Assembly (NCBI RefSeq): GCF_001557875.1
Contig: NZ_LNRF01000014.1
Location: 31,844-95,843, forward strand
DNA length: 64,000 nt
Reading direction: 5' to 3'
Source: Vibrio splendidus
GTDB lineage: Bacteria; Pseudomonadota; Gammaproteobacteria; Enterobacterales; Vibrionaceae
The notes beneath the pieces are model-generated. The model was given only the letters and a program-made list of their open reading frames with translations, did no database searches and was not told where the DNA came from. The translations under genes and the position numbers were made by a program. Position 1 is the first letter of the stretch, and the number at the start of each line of letters is the position of its first letter. Shown piece after piece: positions 9,449-17,409 of the stretch.

Positions 9449-9982
9449 TTAAGACTGCAATGCATCGCTCAGGCGGTCTAAACGACTGCGCGCTGAGTTA
9501 TCGATGACTAGGTCTCCGGCTCGAATAATAACTCCACTAAGTAGAGTCTCATCTATACTGCAATTCAGCTGAACTTTGCGCGCTAAGCGCTGTTCCAATT
9601 TGCTGCTGATCTCTGCGCGTTGTTCTTCAGAAAGTTCTACCGCTGAAGTTACTTCAACGTCGATCTCTTTCTCATACTCTTTTTTGAGTATAAAGAACTC
9701 TTTACAAACATCAGGAAAAGCCATTAAGCGGCCATTCTCTGCCATCACTTTAATTAAGTTCTGACCGAATTCATCAAATTGTTCGCCACAAATTACAATG
9801 AATACTTCAGCTAATTTTTCAGCAGTCATAGAACCGCTTAATAAATTATGAACATCATCATTTTGTGCCACTTCGGCAGCAAAAGTAAGCATCTGACCCC
9901 ATTGGTCTAGCTCACCTTTATCTACCGCAAAGTCAAACGCTGCTTTAGCATAGGGGCGTGCGATTGTAGTCAAATCAGACAT
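9449..9982 (-). CDS. atpH: F1Fo ATP synthase delta subunit
   Basis: The delta subunit (177 residues) joins F1 to the b-subunit stator. The start MSDLTTIARPYAKAAFDFAV is the conserved N-terminal helix of the family and the C-terminal part contains VIIRAGDLVIDNSARSRLDR, the OSCP/delta signature. Its position between atpF and atpA and its length match E. coli AtpH (177). Confidence 0.97.
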   Translation of the reverse strand: MSDLTTIARPYAKAAFDFAVDKGELDQWGQMLTFAAEVAQNDDVHNLLSGSMTAEKLAEVFIVICGEQFDEFGQNLIKVMAENGRLMAFPDVCKEFFILKKEYEKEIDVEVTSAVELSEEQRAEISSKLEQRLARKVQLNCSIDETLLSGVIIRAGDLVIDNSARSRLDRLSDALQS

Positions 9983-9997
9983 ATACAGCCCCTTGCT

Positions 9998-10468
9998 TTA
10001 AAGTTTTGCAGTAATGTTGTTAAGAAGATCATCGTGTACATCTTTATCGATTGTACGCTCAAGGATTTTCTCAGCACCAGCTATAGCCAGAGTTGCGACT
10101 TGTTTGCGCAGGTCATCACGGGCACGTGTACGCTCTGCTTCAATTTCTGCTTCAGCTTGCGCTAAGATTTTCTGGCGTTCTGCCTGAGCCTCTTCGCGTG
10201 CTTCATCAATAATTTGAGCTTTACGTTTGTTTGCCTGATCAATAACCTCAGTTGCAGTGCGCTTTGCTTCTTTCATTTGCTCAGAAGCGTTGGCTTGTGC
10301 CAGGTTCAAGTCTTTAGCAGCGCGTTCAGCGGCTACTAGACCGTCAGCAATTTTTTTCTGACGTTCTTCAATTGCTTGCATGATTGGTGGCCATACATAT
10401 TTCATGCAGAACCAAACAAACAATGAAAAAGCAATTGCTTGACCTAACAGAGTTGCGTTCATATTCAC
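9998..10468 (-). CDS. atpF: F1Fo ATP synthase b subunit
   Basis: Subunit b (156 residues) is the stator stalk. There is one N-terminal membrane helix (about residues 5-25, ending at MKYVWPP) followed by a long charged helix rich in Ala, Glu and Lys, starting with AIEERQKKIADGLVAAERA, that forms the b dimer. Length and order agree with the E. coli subunit. Confidence 0.97.
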   Translation of the reverse strand: MNMNATLLGQAIAFSLFVWFCMKYVWPPIMQAIEERQKKIADGLVAAERAAKDLNLAQANASEQMKEAKRTATEVIDQANKRKAQIIDEAREEAQAERQKILAQAEAEIEAERTRARDDLRKQVATLAIAGAEKILERTIDKDVHDDLLNNITAKL

Positions 10469-10526
10469 AACAGCTACCCCTCGTTAAGAATCAACTACAA
10501 AAATTTAATTAACTATTGAGAGTTAA

Positions 10527-10784
10527 TTAGCCTGCTAGTTGACCAACAAATGGGTTAGCAAACGTGAATAGTAGTGCGATTACGATACCGATCATTGGAA
10601 CAGCATCCAGTAGACCAGCGATGATGAACATCTTAACTTGTAGCATTGGAGCCATTTCAGGTTGACGCGCAGCGCCTTCTAGGAATTTACCACCAAGAAT
10701 AGCAAAACCAATTGCAGTACCTACGGCACAAAGACCAACAATAATAGCAACAGCGATTGCTGAAAAACTTAGTACAGTTTCCAT
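10527..10784 (-). CDS. atpE: F1Fo ATP synthase c subunit (proteolipid)
   Basis: Subunit c (85 residues) is a two-helix hairpin that forms the rotor ring. The polar loop reads GAARQPE and the ion-carrying carboxylate is Asp-60 in AGLLDAVPMI. The residues around it are those of a proton-type ring rather than the Gln/Glu pattern of sodium-type rings, so proton coupling is expected. It lies between atpB and atpF. Confidence 0.97.
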   Translation of the reverse strand: METVLSFSAIAVAIIVGLCAVGTAIGFAILGGKFLEGAARQPEMAPMLQVKMFIIAGLLDAVPMIGIVIALLFTFANPFVGQLAG

Positions 10785-10833
10785 TTACGTTCTCCGATTA
10801 ACATTAATAGTTAGAATAAAGCTTAAAAATTTT

Positions 10834-11631
10834 TTAGTGATCACTATCTTCATGAGCCATTGATAAGTAAACGATTGTCAACATCATGAAAACAAACGCT
10901 TGAATCAAAATAACCAAGATATGGAAGATAGCCCAAGGTAGTGCACCTACCCATTGTAAATACCACGGTAGCATTGCCGCGATAAGAATAAACACCACCT
11001 CACCCGCAAACATATTACCAAATAAACGCATACCTAGAGATAGTGGCTTCGCTAGTAACGAAATTACCTCAAGTACCAAGTTAAATGGAATCATGATTGG
11101 GTGATTAAATGGATGCAGTGCCAATTCTTTAGCAAATCCGCCTAGACCTTTTACTTTGATGCTGTAGTAGATCATCAGAGCAAAAACACCTAAAGCCATT
11201 GCCATTGTTATATTAACATCAGCAGTAGGAACCACTTTCAAGTAAGGGATACCTAGCCAATGCTCTGCAGGATATGGTAAGAAATCGATAGGCACTAAGT
11301 CCATCAAGTTCATAATGATAATCCAGCAGAATATAGTCAGTGCTAGTGGGGCAATCAGAGGGTTGCGGCCATGGAAAGTTTCTTTAACGTTGTCACCAAC
11401 GAATTCCACTACCATTTCAACAAAACACTGAAGCTTACCAGGTACACCTACTGTTGCTTTCTTAGCGACTGAGCGAAAAACCCAAAGGAATAACATCCCT
11501 GTCAACACCGAAAAAAACAGACTGTCTATATGTACGTTCCAGAAACTTGTCTCCTCTACAAGACCAAACTTAGCTAAAGAAAGGTTTTGTAAATGGTGTT
11601 CAATGTATCCGGATGCTGTTGGCGCAGCCAT
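10834..11631 (-). CDS. atpB: F1Fo ATP synthase a subunit
   Basis: Subunit a (265 residues) forms the proton half-channels of Fo. The essential Arg is in SLGMRLFGNMFAGE, and the C-terminal helix contains LIQAFVFMMLTIVYLSMAHE. The N-terminal region is exposed to the periplasm. It is co-transcribed after atpI with an 8-base gap. The protein is close to the 271 residues of E. coli AtpB. Confidence 0.97.
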   Translation of the reverse strand: MAAPTASGYIEHHLQNLSLAKFGLVEETSFWNVHIDSLFFSVLTGMLFLWVFRSVAKKATVGVPGKLQCFVEMVVEFVGDNVKETFHGRNPLIAPLALTIFCWIIIMNLMDLVPIDFLPYPAEHWLGIPYLKVVPTADVNITMAMALGVFALMIYYSIKVKGLGGFAKELALHPFNHPIMIPFNLVLEVISLLAKPLSLGMRLFGNMFAGEVVFILIAAMLPWYLQWVGALPWAIFHILVILIQAFVFMMLTIVYLSMAHEDSDH

Positions 11632-11639
11632 AACTCATC

Positions 11640-12029
11640 CTATTTTTTATTGTTAATGAAAAGCACTGGCGCAAAGATATTAATACCTAGAACCAGTAAA
11701 TAGGTCAGTTTGAGGGGAATTAATTCCACCTGCATATACATGTAGACAATAGAGAATAGTAGAACTGTGATTAGAATTTTTAGCGCTTCGCCTGCATAGA
11801 ACGACGCCGCAACTAACTTAGTTGCGCGAGCTCCACAAAATAGGAAAGCACACACACAAAAAACTACATTCGCGATGACAAAAATACCGCCACCGATTAA
11901 TGCAGCAAAACCCCAATCAGGATTAACAGCTAAACCTAACCCTACCGCCACTAATATAACCGCGCTAAGCTCGATCAATAACATTTGCTTTGCAAGCACT
12001 CGTCCTGGTCTTGCTAACGCCGCTACCAT
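11640..12029 (-). CDS. atpI: ATP synthase accessory protein I
   Basis: AtpI/UncI (129 residues) is a small membrane protein with four predicted hydrophobic segments. Family members assist assembly of the c ring and are not part of the final enzyme. It is the first gene of the atp operon and directly follows the promoter at 12095-12122. Sequence conservation in this family is low, so position and topology carry much of the evidence. Confidence 0.9.
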   Translation of the reverse strand: MVAALARPGRVLAKQMLLIELSAVILVAVGLGLAVNPDWGFAALIGGGIFVIANVVFCVCAFLFCGARATKLVAASFYAGEALKILITVLLFSIVYMYMQVELIPLKLTYLLVLGINIFAPVLFINNKK

Positions 12030-12094
12030 GTATTCGTTCCTCTTTTAAGCCCACTTTACCACTCGCTTAAAAGCGTGCCGAGAAATTGGCGAAA

Positions 12095-12122
12095 ATTATA
12101 CGTTCAGCCAAATTGATTGCAA
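12095..12122 (-). promoter_or_regulatory. Sigma70 promoter of the atp operon
   Basis: On the minus strand TTGCAA (12117-12122) and TATAAT (12095-12100) are 16 bases apart, placing the transcription start near 12088, about 60 bases before atpI. No terminator separates the upstream parB gene, so some read-through into atp is possible. Confidence 0.75.
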
Positions 12123-12221
12123 CAACAACGCAGCAATCATTTACATTTTTGCATACAAACCGACAACTTTTGTACGAAATCACTTTTTTATTACATAATT
12201 GACCTAAATCAATTATCTCAT

Positions 12222-13103
12222 TTAGTACTCTAGTTTAGCAATAAGTTGCTCTAATTTGTGAGGCTCATCAATAGTAATTATTACTTTTGACTTACCGCTA
12301 ACAGAACGAGTGACTGAAACGTTTGCTTGCAATTTTTCCGTGAGTCTTCGTGAAAGTTCGATAGCTTCTGTGTCTTCAGGCTTCGATTCTGGCTCAACGT
12401 CTGGTTTTAAACACTTTTTAACAAGCTGCTCGGTTTGACGCACGGTCATTTTTTTGGTCGCTGCAGTGTTTGCTGCTTCAACCTGGGTATCACCTTCAAG
12501 CGCAAGTAATGCTCGAGCATGCCCCATTTCCAGTTGTTTATTTGAAACTAAACCTTTTACTTCATTTTCTAATTGATTTAGACGTAATAAGTTACTAACC
12601 GTCGCTCTCGATTTACCAATCACTTCAGCGACTTGTTGGTGTGTCAGTTCAAATTCGTTCTGTAAGCGCTCTAGCGCTTGTGCTTCTTCGATGACATTCA
12701 GGTCTTCACGCTGAATATTCTCAATCAATGCCATCGCGATCGCAGCCTTGTCTTCGACTCTCTTGATCAGACATGGCACTTGTTTAAGGCCAGCTTGACG
12801 AGCCGCTCTCCAACGACGTTCACCAGCAATAATCTCAAACTGGTCGTGCGCCAATGGGCGAACAACGATAGGTTGGATAATGCCTTGAGATTGAATTGAT
12901 GCAGCCAGCTCTTCTAGCGCTTCAGGCGCAATATCCTTACGCGGTTGATATACACCAGGCTTCAAGCAACCAACAGCCAGTTCGATAAGCTCACCATCAG
13001 CCGACAACGCCTGACTATGAGAAGCAACTTGCTGTTTTTCACGAGCCAATGAGCTAGTTGCAAGCAATGCATCTAGCCCTTTTCCTAAACCACGCTTAGA
13101 CAT
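12222..13103 (-). CDS. parB: Chromosome partitioning protein ParB
   Basis: ParB (293 residues) binds parS sites near the origin, loads as a CTP-dependent clamp and works with ParA in origin segregation. The N-terminus MSKRGLGKGLDALLA is typical; the CTP-binding motif GERRWRAARQAG follows IIAGE, and the helix-turn-helix is TQQQ-like in LTHQQVAEVIGKSRATVSNLLRL. A C-terminal dimer domain ends the protein. It lies 23 bases after parA. A parS-like site is present in recF within this window. Confidence 0.97.
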   Translation of the reverse strand: MSKRGLGKGLDALLATSSLAREKQQVASHSQALSADGELIELAVGCLKPGVYQPRKDIAPEALEELAASIQSQGIIQPIVVRPLAHDQFEIIAGERRWRAARQAGLKQVPCLIKRVEDKAAIAMALIENIQREDLNVIEEAQALERLQNEFELTHQQVAEVIGKSRATVSNLLRLNQLENEVKGLVSNKQLEMGHARALLALEGDTQVEAANTAATKKMTVRQTEQLVKKCLKPDVEPESKPEDTEAIELSRRLTEKLQANVSVTRSVSGKSKVIITIDEPHKLEQLIAKLEY

Positions 13104-13126
13104 TGAGCGAATTCCTTTGATTGGAC

Positions 13127-13900
13127 CTATACTGGGACTTCTTCACGACGCAACATTTCGCCTGCAAGAGCAAGATAAGCCTTAGCTCCTGCGGAATATT
13201 TGTCGTAGTACATTGCTGGCTTGCCGTGACTTGGGGCTTCTGCCAGACGCACATTTCTAGGGATCACAGTTCGGTAGACTTTGCTACCAAAGTGTTTTTT
13301 GAGTTGATCAGATACTTCGTTCGATAAGCGGTTGCGAGGATCGTACATAGTACGCAGAAGACCTTCGATCTTCAGGTTCTCGTTTACAACAGCCGCTAGC
13401 TTACTGATGGTATCCATCAATGCAGTCAAACCTTCCAAAGCAAAGTATTCACATTGCATAGGAACCAATACGGAGTCGGCCGCAGCCATCGCGTTGATTG
13501 TAAGAAGGTTTAATGAGGGTGGGCAATCAATAAAGATGAAATCATAGTTATTGCGAATGGATTCGAGTGCGTTTTTTAAACGAACTTCACGAGCAAACAC
13601 TTCCATCAACTTGATTTCTGCTGCAGTAACGTCACCGTTCGCGGCGATGAGGTCATAATTGCCAGACGTACTTCGGCAAACTACTTCATCAAATGGGGTG
13701 TCTTCAACCAACAAATCGTAAGCAGTTGCTTCAACTTGATACTTGTCGACACCGCTCGCCATAGTGGCATTACCTTGAGGATCGAGGTCAACAACCAATA
13801 TCTTGCGTTTTGTTGCCGCCATTGATGCTGCTAAATTAATGCAAGTTGTTGTTTTTCCTACGCCACCCTTTTGGTTGGCAATTGCTACGATTCTACCCAC
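13127..13900 (-). CDS. parA: Chromosome partitioning ATPase ParA (Soj-type)
   Basis: ParA (257 residues) is a deviant-Walker ATPase that moves the ParB-parS complex. The motif KGGVGKTTTCINLA lies at residues 10-23 and IFIDCPPSLNLLTINA is the Walker B region. There is no N-terminal DNA-binding extension, so it is the small Soj-type chromosomal form. The start is GTG at 13900, which gives MGRIVAIANQKGGVG as in other vibrios. It sits between rsmG and parB. Confidence 0.97.
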   Translation of the reverse strand: MGRIVAIANQKGGVGKTTTCINLAASMAATKRKILVVDLDPQGNATMASGVDKYQVEATAYDLLVEDTPFDEVVCRSTSGNYDLIAANGDVTAAEIKLMEVFAREVRLKNALESIRNNYDFIFIDCPPSLNLLTINAMAAADSVLVPMQCEYFALEGLTALMDTISKLAAVVNENLKIEGLLRTMYDPRNRLSNEVSDQLKKHFGSKVYRTVIPRNVRLAEAPSHGKPAMYYDKYSAGAKAYLALAGEMLRREEVPV

Positions 13901-13914
13901 TATGGCCTCGCTGA

Positions 13915-14547
13915 TTATCCCTGACGCGATAAAGTAACTAGATGACGCTCTCCATCAAGCTCTGGCACTTGCAAAGCTTTAATGTCTGTCACTGAACACC
14001 ATTCAGGTAACAGGTCGATTTCATCTCTAGGATGTTGTCCCTTAAGAGCCAAAAATACACCGGATTGCTCTTTAGGTAAATGGTGACACCACTCTACCAT
14101 GTCTGTCATTGACGCAAATGCACGACTGAGCACTGCATCAAACTTTTCTTCTGGTTGAAACTCTTCAACGCGACTTTGAACTGGTACCACGTTGTCGATA
14201 CCCAATTCATGAATCACCTGTTTGATAAAACGAATACGCTTACCTAGGCTGTCTAGCAAGTAAAACTCGCAGTCTGGATTCATGATTGAGAGCGGAATCC
14301 CAGGAAGACCAGGTCCCGTGCCAACGTCGATAAAGCGCTTGCCTTGTAAGTGAGTGCTAACAATGATGCTATCTAAGATATGTTTCACCATCATTTCTTG
14401 CGGGTCACGAACAGATGTTAGGTTATAAGCTTTGTTCCACTTGTTCAGTAACTCAACGTAGCCAACCAATTGACCACGTTGTTTTTCAGATACTTCAAGT
14501 TCAGTCTGGCCAATCAGGTGATCCAGTTTTTCGCGTAATGCGCTCAT
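13915..14547 (-). CDS. rsmG: 16S rRNA (guanine527-N7)-methyltransferase
   Basis: RsmG (210 residues) methylates G527 of 16S rRNA using S-adenosylmethionine; loss gives low-level streptomycin resistance in other bacteria. The SAM-binding motif is FIDVGTGPGLPGIPL and the Rossmann fold continues through DSLGKRIRFI. The start codon overlaps the mnmG stop codon by one base (TAATG), indicating translational coupling in the mnmG-rsmG-parA-parB unit. Confidence 0.96.
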   Translation of the reverse strand: MSALREKLDHLIGQTELEVSEKQRGQLVGYVELLNKWNKAYNLTSVRDPQEMMVKHILDSIIVSTHLQGKRFIDVGTGPGLPGIPLSIMNPDCEFYLLDSLGKRIRFIKQVIHELGIDNVVPVQSRVEEFQPEEKFDAVLSRAFASMTDMVEWCHHLPKEQSGVFLALKGQHPRDEIDLLPEWCSVTDIKALQVPELDGERHLVTLSRQG

Positions 14548-16442
14548 TATGCTTCCTCACCCTTTTTCAACAGGCCGTGTTTTTTCAAGTAAACCAACAG
14601 AATTGAGATTGCTGCAGGTGTAATACCTGAGATTCGCGAAGCAATACCAATTGAGTCAGGCTTAGCTGTCGTTAGTTTAAGAACCACTTCGTTAGAAAGT
14701 CCTTTCACCTTGCTGTAATCGATATCAGCAGGCAGTTTGGTGTTTTCATGACGCAGTGATTTTTCAATTTCGTCTTGTTGACGCTGAATGTAACCATCGT
14801 ACTTCACTTGGATCTCAACTTGCTCAGACGCTTGTTGATCTTCCAATGCAGGACCAAAACGATCCAGTGCAGTTAGCTGTGAATAAGTCATTTCCGGGCG
14901 ACGAAGAAGATCTTCACCACTCGCTTCACGAGACATTGGTGTTTTCAGAATTTGGTTCAGTTGATCAATATCTTCAGATTTTGGATTAATCCATGTTTCT
15001 TTCAGACGTTGACGCTCCTTCTCCATGTTTTCCATCTTCTCGTTAAAACGAGACCAACGAGCGTCATCGACAAGGCCAAGTTCACGCGACTTTTCAGTCA
15101 AACGGATATCAGCATTGTCTTCACGAAGCAGCAAACGGTATTCCGCGCGAGACGTAAACATGCGGTAAGGTTCTTTGGTACCCATAGTCGATAGGTCGTC
15201 AATAAGCACGCCCATGTAAGCTTGGTCACGACGCGGACTCCAGCCTTCTTTGCCTTGAGTAAACAAACTCGCGTTCAGACCCGCCATTAAGCCTTGTGCA
15301 GCTGCTTCTTCGTAGCCAGTGGTACCGTTGATTTGACCCGCAAAGAATAGACCTTTGATAAACTTAGTTTCGTAAGTCAGCTTAAGGTCGCGAGGATCAA
15401 AGAAATCGTACTCAATCGCATAGCCAGGGCGAACGATATGAGCATTTTCAAAACCCTTCATCGAACGAACAATTTGAACCTGTACATCAAAAGGCAGACT
15501 GGTAGAGATACCATTCGGGTATAGCTCATGAGTCGTTAGACCTTCAGGCTCAATAAAAATCTGGTGGCTGTTCTTGTCAGCAAAACGCATCACTTTGTCT
15601 TCAATCGAAGGACAGTAGCGAGGGCCAATACCTTCAATCACACCCGCATACATTGGGCTGCGATCGAGATTAGCGCGAATTACGTCATGCGTATTTTCAT
15701 TGGTATGCGTGATGTAACATGGAATTTGACGAGGTTGTTGAGCTCGGCTACCCATGAACGAGAAAACAGGCGTCGGGTTATCACCGTGCTGAACCTCAAG
15801 CTCAGAAAAATCAACGCTACGCGCATCGATACGAGGAGGTGTACCTGTTTTCAGGCGATCAACTCGGAATGGAAGATCACGAAGACGGTCAGCCAATGCG
15901 ATCGATGGTGGATCACCAGCACGGCCACCAGAAGAACTTTCCATACCTATATGGATCTTTCCGCCTAGGAATGTGCCCACAGTCAGAACCACAGCGCTTG
16001 CGCGGAACTTAAGGCCCATCTGTGTTACCACACCCACCACTTGATCCTGTTCAACGATCAAATCATCAACCGACTGTTGGAATAAAGTCAGGTTTGGCGT
16101 GTTTTCAAGAACATTACGAACAAAGGCTTTGTAAAGTGCGCGGTCAGCTTGTGCACGAGTAGCACGAACCGCAGGGCCTTTTGATGCGTTCAACGTTCTG
16201 AACTGAATACCTGCATGATCAATAGCTTGCGCCATTAATCCACCCATTGCATCGACCTCTTTTACCAAGTGGCCCTTACCGATCCCGCCAATGGCTGGGT
16301 TACAAGACATTTGTCCTAGTGTATCGATATTATGAGTAAGTAATAACGTACTTTGACCAGTACGTGCAGATGCGAGTGCGGCTTCCGTTCCTGCATGGCC
16401 ACCACCAACAACGATGACGTCAAATTTTTCGTGATAAAGCAT
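14547..16442 (-). CDS. mnmG: tRNA uridine-5-carboxymethylaminomethyl modification enzyme MnmG (GidA)
   Basis: MnmG (631 residues) acts with MnmE to modify U34 of certain tRNAs, using FAD and methylene-tetrahydrofolate. The FAD motif VVGGGHAGTEAALASARTG is at residues 11-29; MSCNPAIGGIGKGHLVKEVDAMGG and GTFLGGKIHIG are family signatures, and the C-terminal helical domain binds MnmE. The gene borders oriC on the left and is transcribed away from it. A candidate minus-strand -10 (TAGAAT) lies in the leader, but the -35 is weak. Confidence 0.97.
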   Translation of the reverse strand: MLYHEKFDVIVVGGGHAGTEAALASARTGQSTLLLTHNIDTLGQMSCNPAIGGIGKGHLVKEVDAMGGLMAQAIDHAGIQFRTLNASKGPAVRATRAQADRALYKAFVRNVLENTPNLTLFQQSVDDLIVEQDQVVGVVTQMGLKFRASAVVLTVGTFLGGKIHIGMESSSGGRAGDPPSIALADRLRDLPFRVDRLKTGTPPRIDARSVDFSELEVQHGDNPTPVFSFMGSRAQQPRQIPCYITHTNENTHDVIRANLDRSPMYAGVIEGIGPRYCPSIEDKVMRFADKNSHQIFIEPEGLTTHELYPNGISTSLPFDVQVQIVRSMKGFENAHIVRPGYAIEYDFFDPRDLKLTYETKFIKGLFFAGQINGTTGYEEAAAQGLMAGLNASLFTQGKEGWSPRRDQAYMGVLIDDLSTMGTKEPYRMFTSRAEYRLLLREDNADIRLTEKSRELGLVDDARWSRFNEKMENMEKERQRLKETWINPKSEDIDQLNQILKTPMSREASGEDLLRRPEMTYSQLTALDRFGPALEDQQASEQVEIQVKYDGYIQRQQDEIEKSLRHENTKLPADIDYSKVKGLSNEVVLKLTTAKPDSIGIASRISGITPAAISILLVYLKKHGLLKKGEEA

Positions 16443-16569
16443 GAACCGACCTCAGGTATTCAAACGTTTTCTAGATTGATAAAAAGGAGCGATATTCTAC
16501 CTGTTTTCATAGCCTGAGAAAACGTTTTTGGGATTTTTCGAAAAAGCTGTTTTTAATTAATATAGATAA

Positions 16570-16606
16570 GATCTTTAAGGAGATCTTTTATTAGATCTAT
16601 TATTAG
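16570..16606 (+). repeat. oriC 13-mer repeats (DNA unwinding element)
   Basis: Three 13-mers beginning with GATCT start at 16570, 16582 and 16594, so they overlap by one base with an exact 12-base period. The last, GATCTATTATTAG, differs at one position from the E. coli right 13-mer. This is the likely duplex-opening site. Confidence 0.85.
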
Positions 16607-16619
16607 GGTCGAGGGTGTC

Positions 16620-16628
16620 TGTGGATAA
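16620..16628 (-). promoter_or_regulatory. DnaA box, R1-equivalent
   Basis: TGTGGATAA is the exact complement of the consensus TTATCCACA. It is the box nearest the 13-mers, matching the place of R1 in E. coli. Confidence 0.9.
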
Positions 16629-16799
16629 GTCGAAAATGATCAACGAGATCATGGATCTTTTTTGGATCAAATGATGTGATCTAACTTTGATCAGGATGAG
16701 GATTAGCTGGGATCAAAATGGCTACTTATTCACAGGGGGAAATTAGCCTAAAACTTGTTATTTGGATAACTATAGGTTAATCACCGTATATGTATGATC

Positions 16800-16808
16800 T
16801 TATCCACA
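16800..16808 (+). promoter_or_regulatory. DnaA box, R4-equivalent
   Basis: TTATCCACA, exact consensus, opposite in orientation to the R1-equivalent and about 180 bases from it, as expected for R4. Confidence 0.9.
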
Positions 16809-16883
16809 GCAGAAATTGAAAATAGATCGCTAATTTTCGATGTTTTTGAAAAAAAGTTATTCACAATCGCGATGTTCAGAGAC

Positions 16884-16909
16884 AAAAAAAGCGGCATAAG
16901 CCGCTTTTT
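16884..16909 (-). terminator. mioC terminator at the edge of oriC
   Basis: The stem AAAAAGCGGC / GCCGCTTTTT (16886-16895 with 16900-16909) has loop ATAA and a T run on the minus strand. It lies between mioC and the origin. Confidence 0.9.
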
Positions 16910-16924
16910 GAGAGAAGAGAGAGG

Positions 16925-17359
16925 TTAAAACTGGTCGCTATGATCGCTGAACCAAGCTTCTGCTGCGTCTTCTGGTACCGGAGTTTCCAATACATCGATG
17001 GTAAAACAGTCAGAAATAGGCTGAGCACCGAGCTCTTTCATCTGGCTGTGGACTGATTTTCCCGCCAAACAGAAGGTATCGTAACTCGAATCACCAAGCG
17101 CCACGACAGCAAAGCGAACCTGGCTTAAATCTGGAGATTGCTGGGTCAATGCGTCGATAAACGGCTTAATATTATCTGGAAATTCACCCGCACCATGAGT
17201 TGAAGTTACCAGCAACCAAAAGCCTTGTTGGGGAATATCATCGAATTCAGGCTGGTTATGAAGGGTGATCTCGTGGCCTTGCTCTTCAAGAAGATCATTA
17301 AGGTGATCGCCAACGTACTCTGCACCACCTAAGGTGCTGCCTGTAATAATGTGGATCAT
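16925..17359 (-). CDS. mioC: Flavodoxin-like protein MioC
   Basis: MioC (144 residues from the ATG at 17359; E. coli 147) is an FMN-binding flavodoxin, reported to support biotin synthase in vitro. The FMN phosphate loop is in IITGSTLGGAEYVGDHL and the flavin-flanking loops in TSTHGAGEFPDN and ALGDSSYDTFC. An AAGGA ribosome site supports this start; a longer open frame to 17392 is not needed. It borders oriC on the right and is transcribed toward it. Confidence 0.95.
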   Translation of the reverse strand: MIHIITGSTLGGAEYVGDHLNDLLEEQGHEITLHNQPEFDDIPQQGFWLLVTSTHGAGEFPDNIKPFIDALTQQSPDLSQVRFAVVALGDSSYDTFCLAGKSVHSQMKELGAQPISDCFTIDVLETPVPEDAAEAWFSDHSDQF

Positions 17360-17380
17360 TAAGCTGTCCTTACTAAAGAA

Positions 17381-17404
17381 AAAGGCCAGCATGAGCCGGC
17401 CTTT
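17381..17404 (-). terminator. mnmE terminator
   Basis: On the minus strand the stem AAAGGCCGGC / GCTGGCCTTT (one G-U pair, loop TCAT) is followed by TTTTTCTTT. It lies between mnmE and mioC and ends 22 bases before the mioC start. Confidence 0.8.
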
Positions 17405-17409
17405 AAAGG

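Larger units (their letters stand above)
16545..16870. other. oriC: Chromosomal replication origin oriC (chromosome 1 type)
   Basis: This lies within a 482-base gene-free stretch between mnmG and mioC, the standard gammaproteobacterial position. It contains an AT-rich unwinding region with three 13-mers (16570-16606); perfect DnaA boxes at 16620-16628 (minus) and 16800-16808 (plus); TTATTCACA boxes at 16726-16734 and 16857-16865; and an 8/9 match, TTTGGATAA, at 16761-16769. I count 12 GATC sites between 16570 and 16830, as expected for Dam/SeqA control. The exact ends are my estimate. Left of it (16443-16544) is the mnmG leader. Confidence 0.95.

Noticed and set aside
10527..10784. Sodium-type ATP synthase
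   Set aside because: The c subunit has Asp-60 in a proton-type context without the Gln/Glu sodium ligands.
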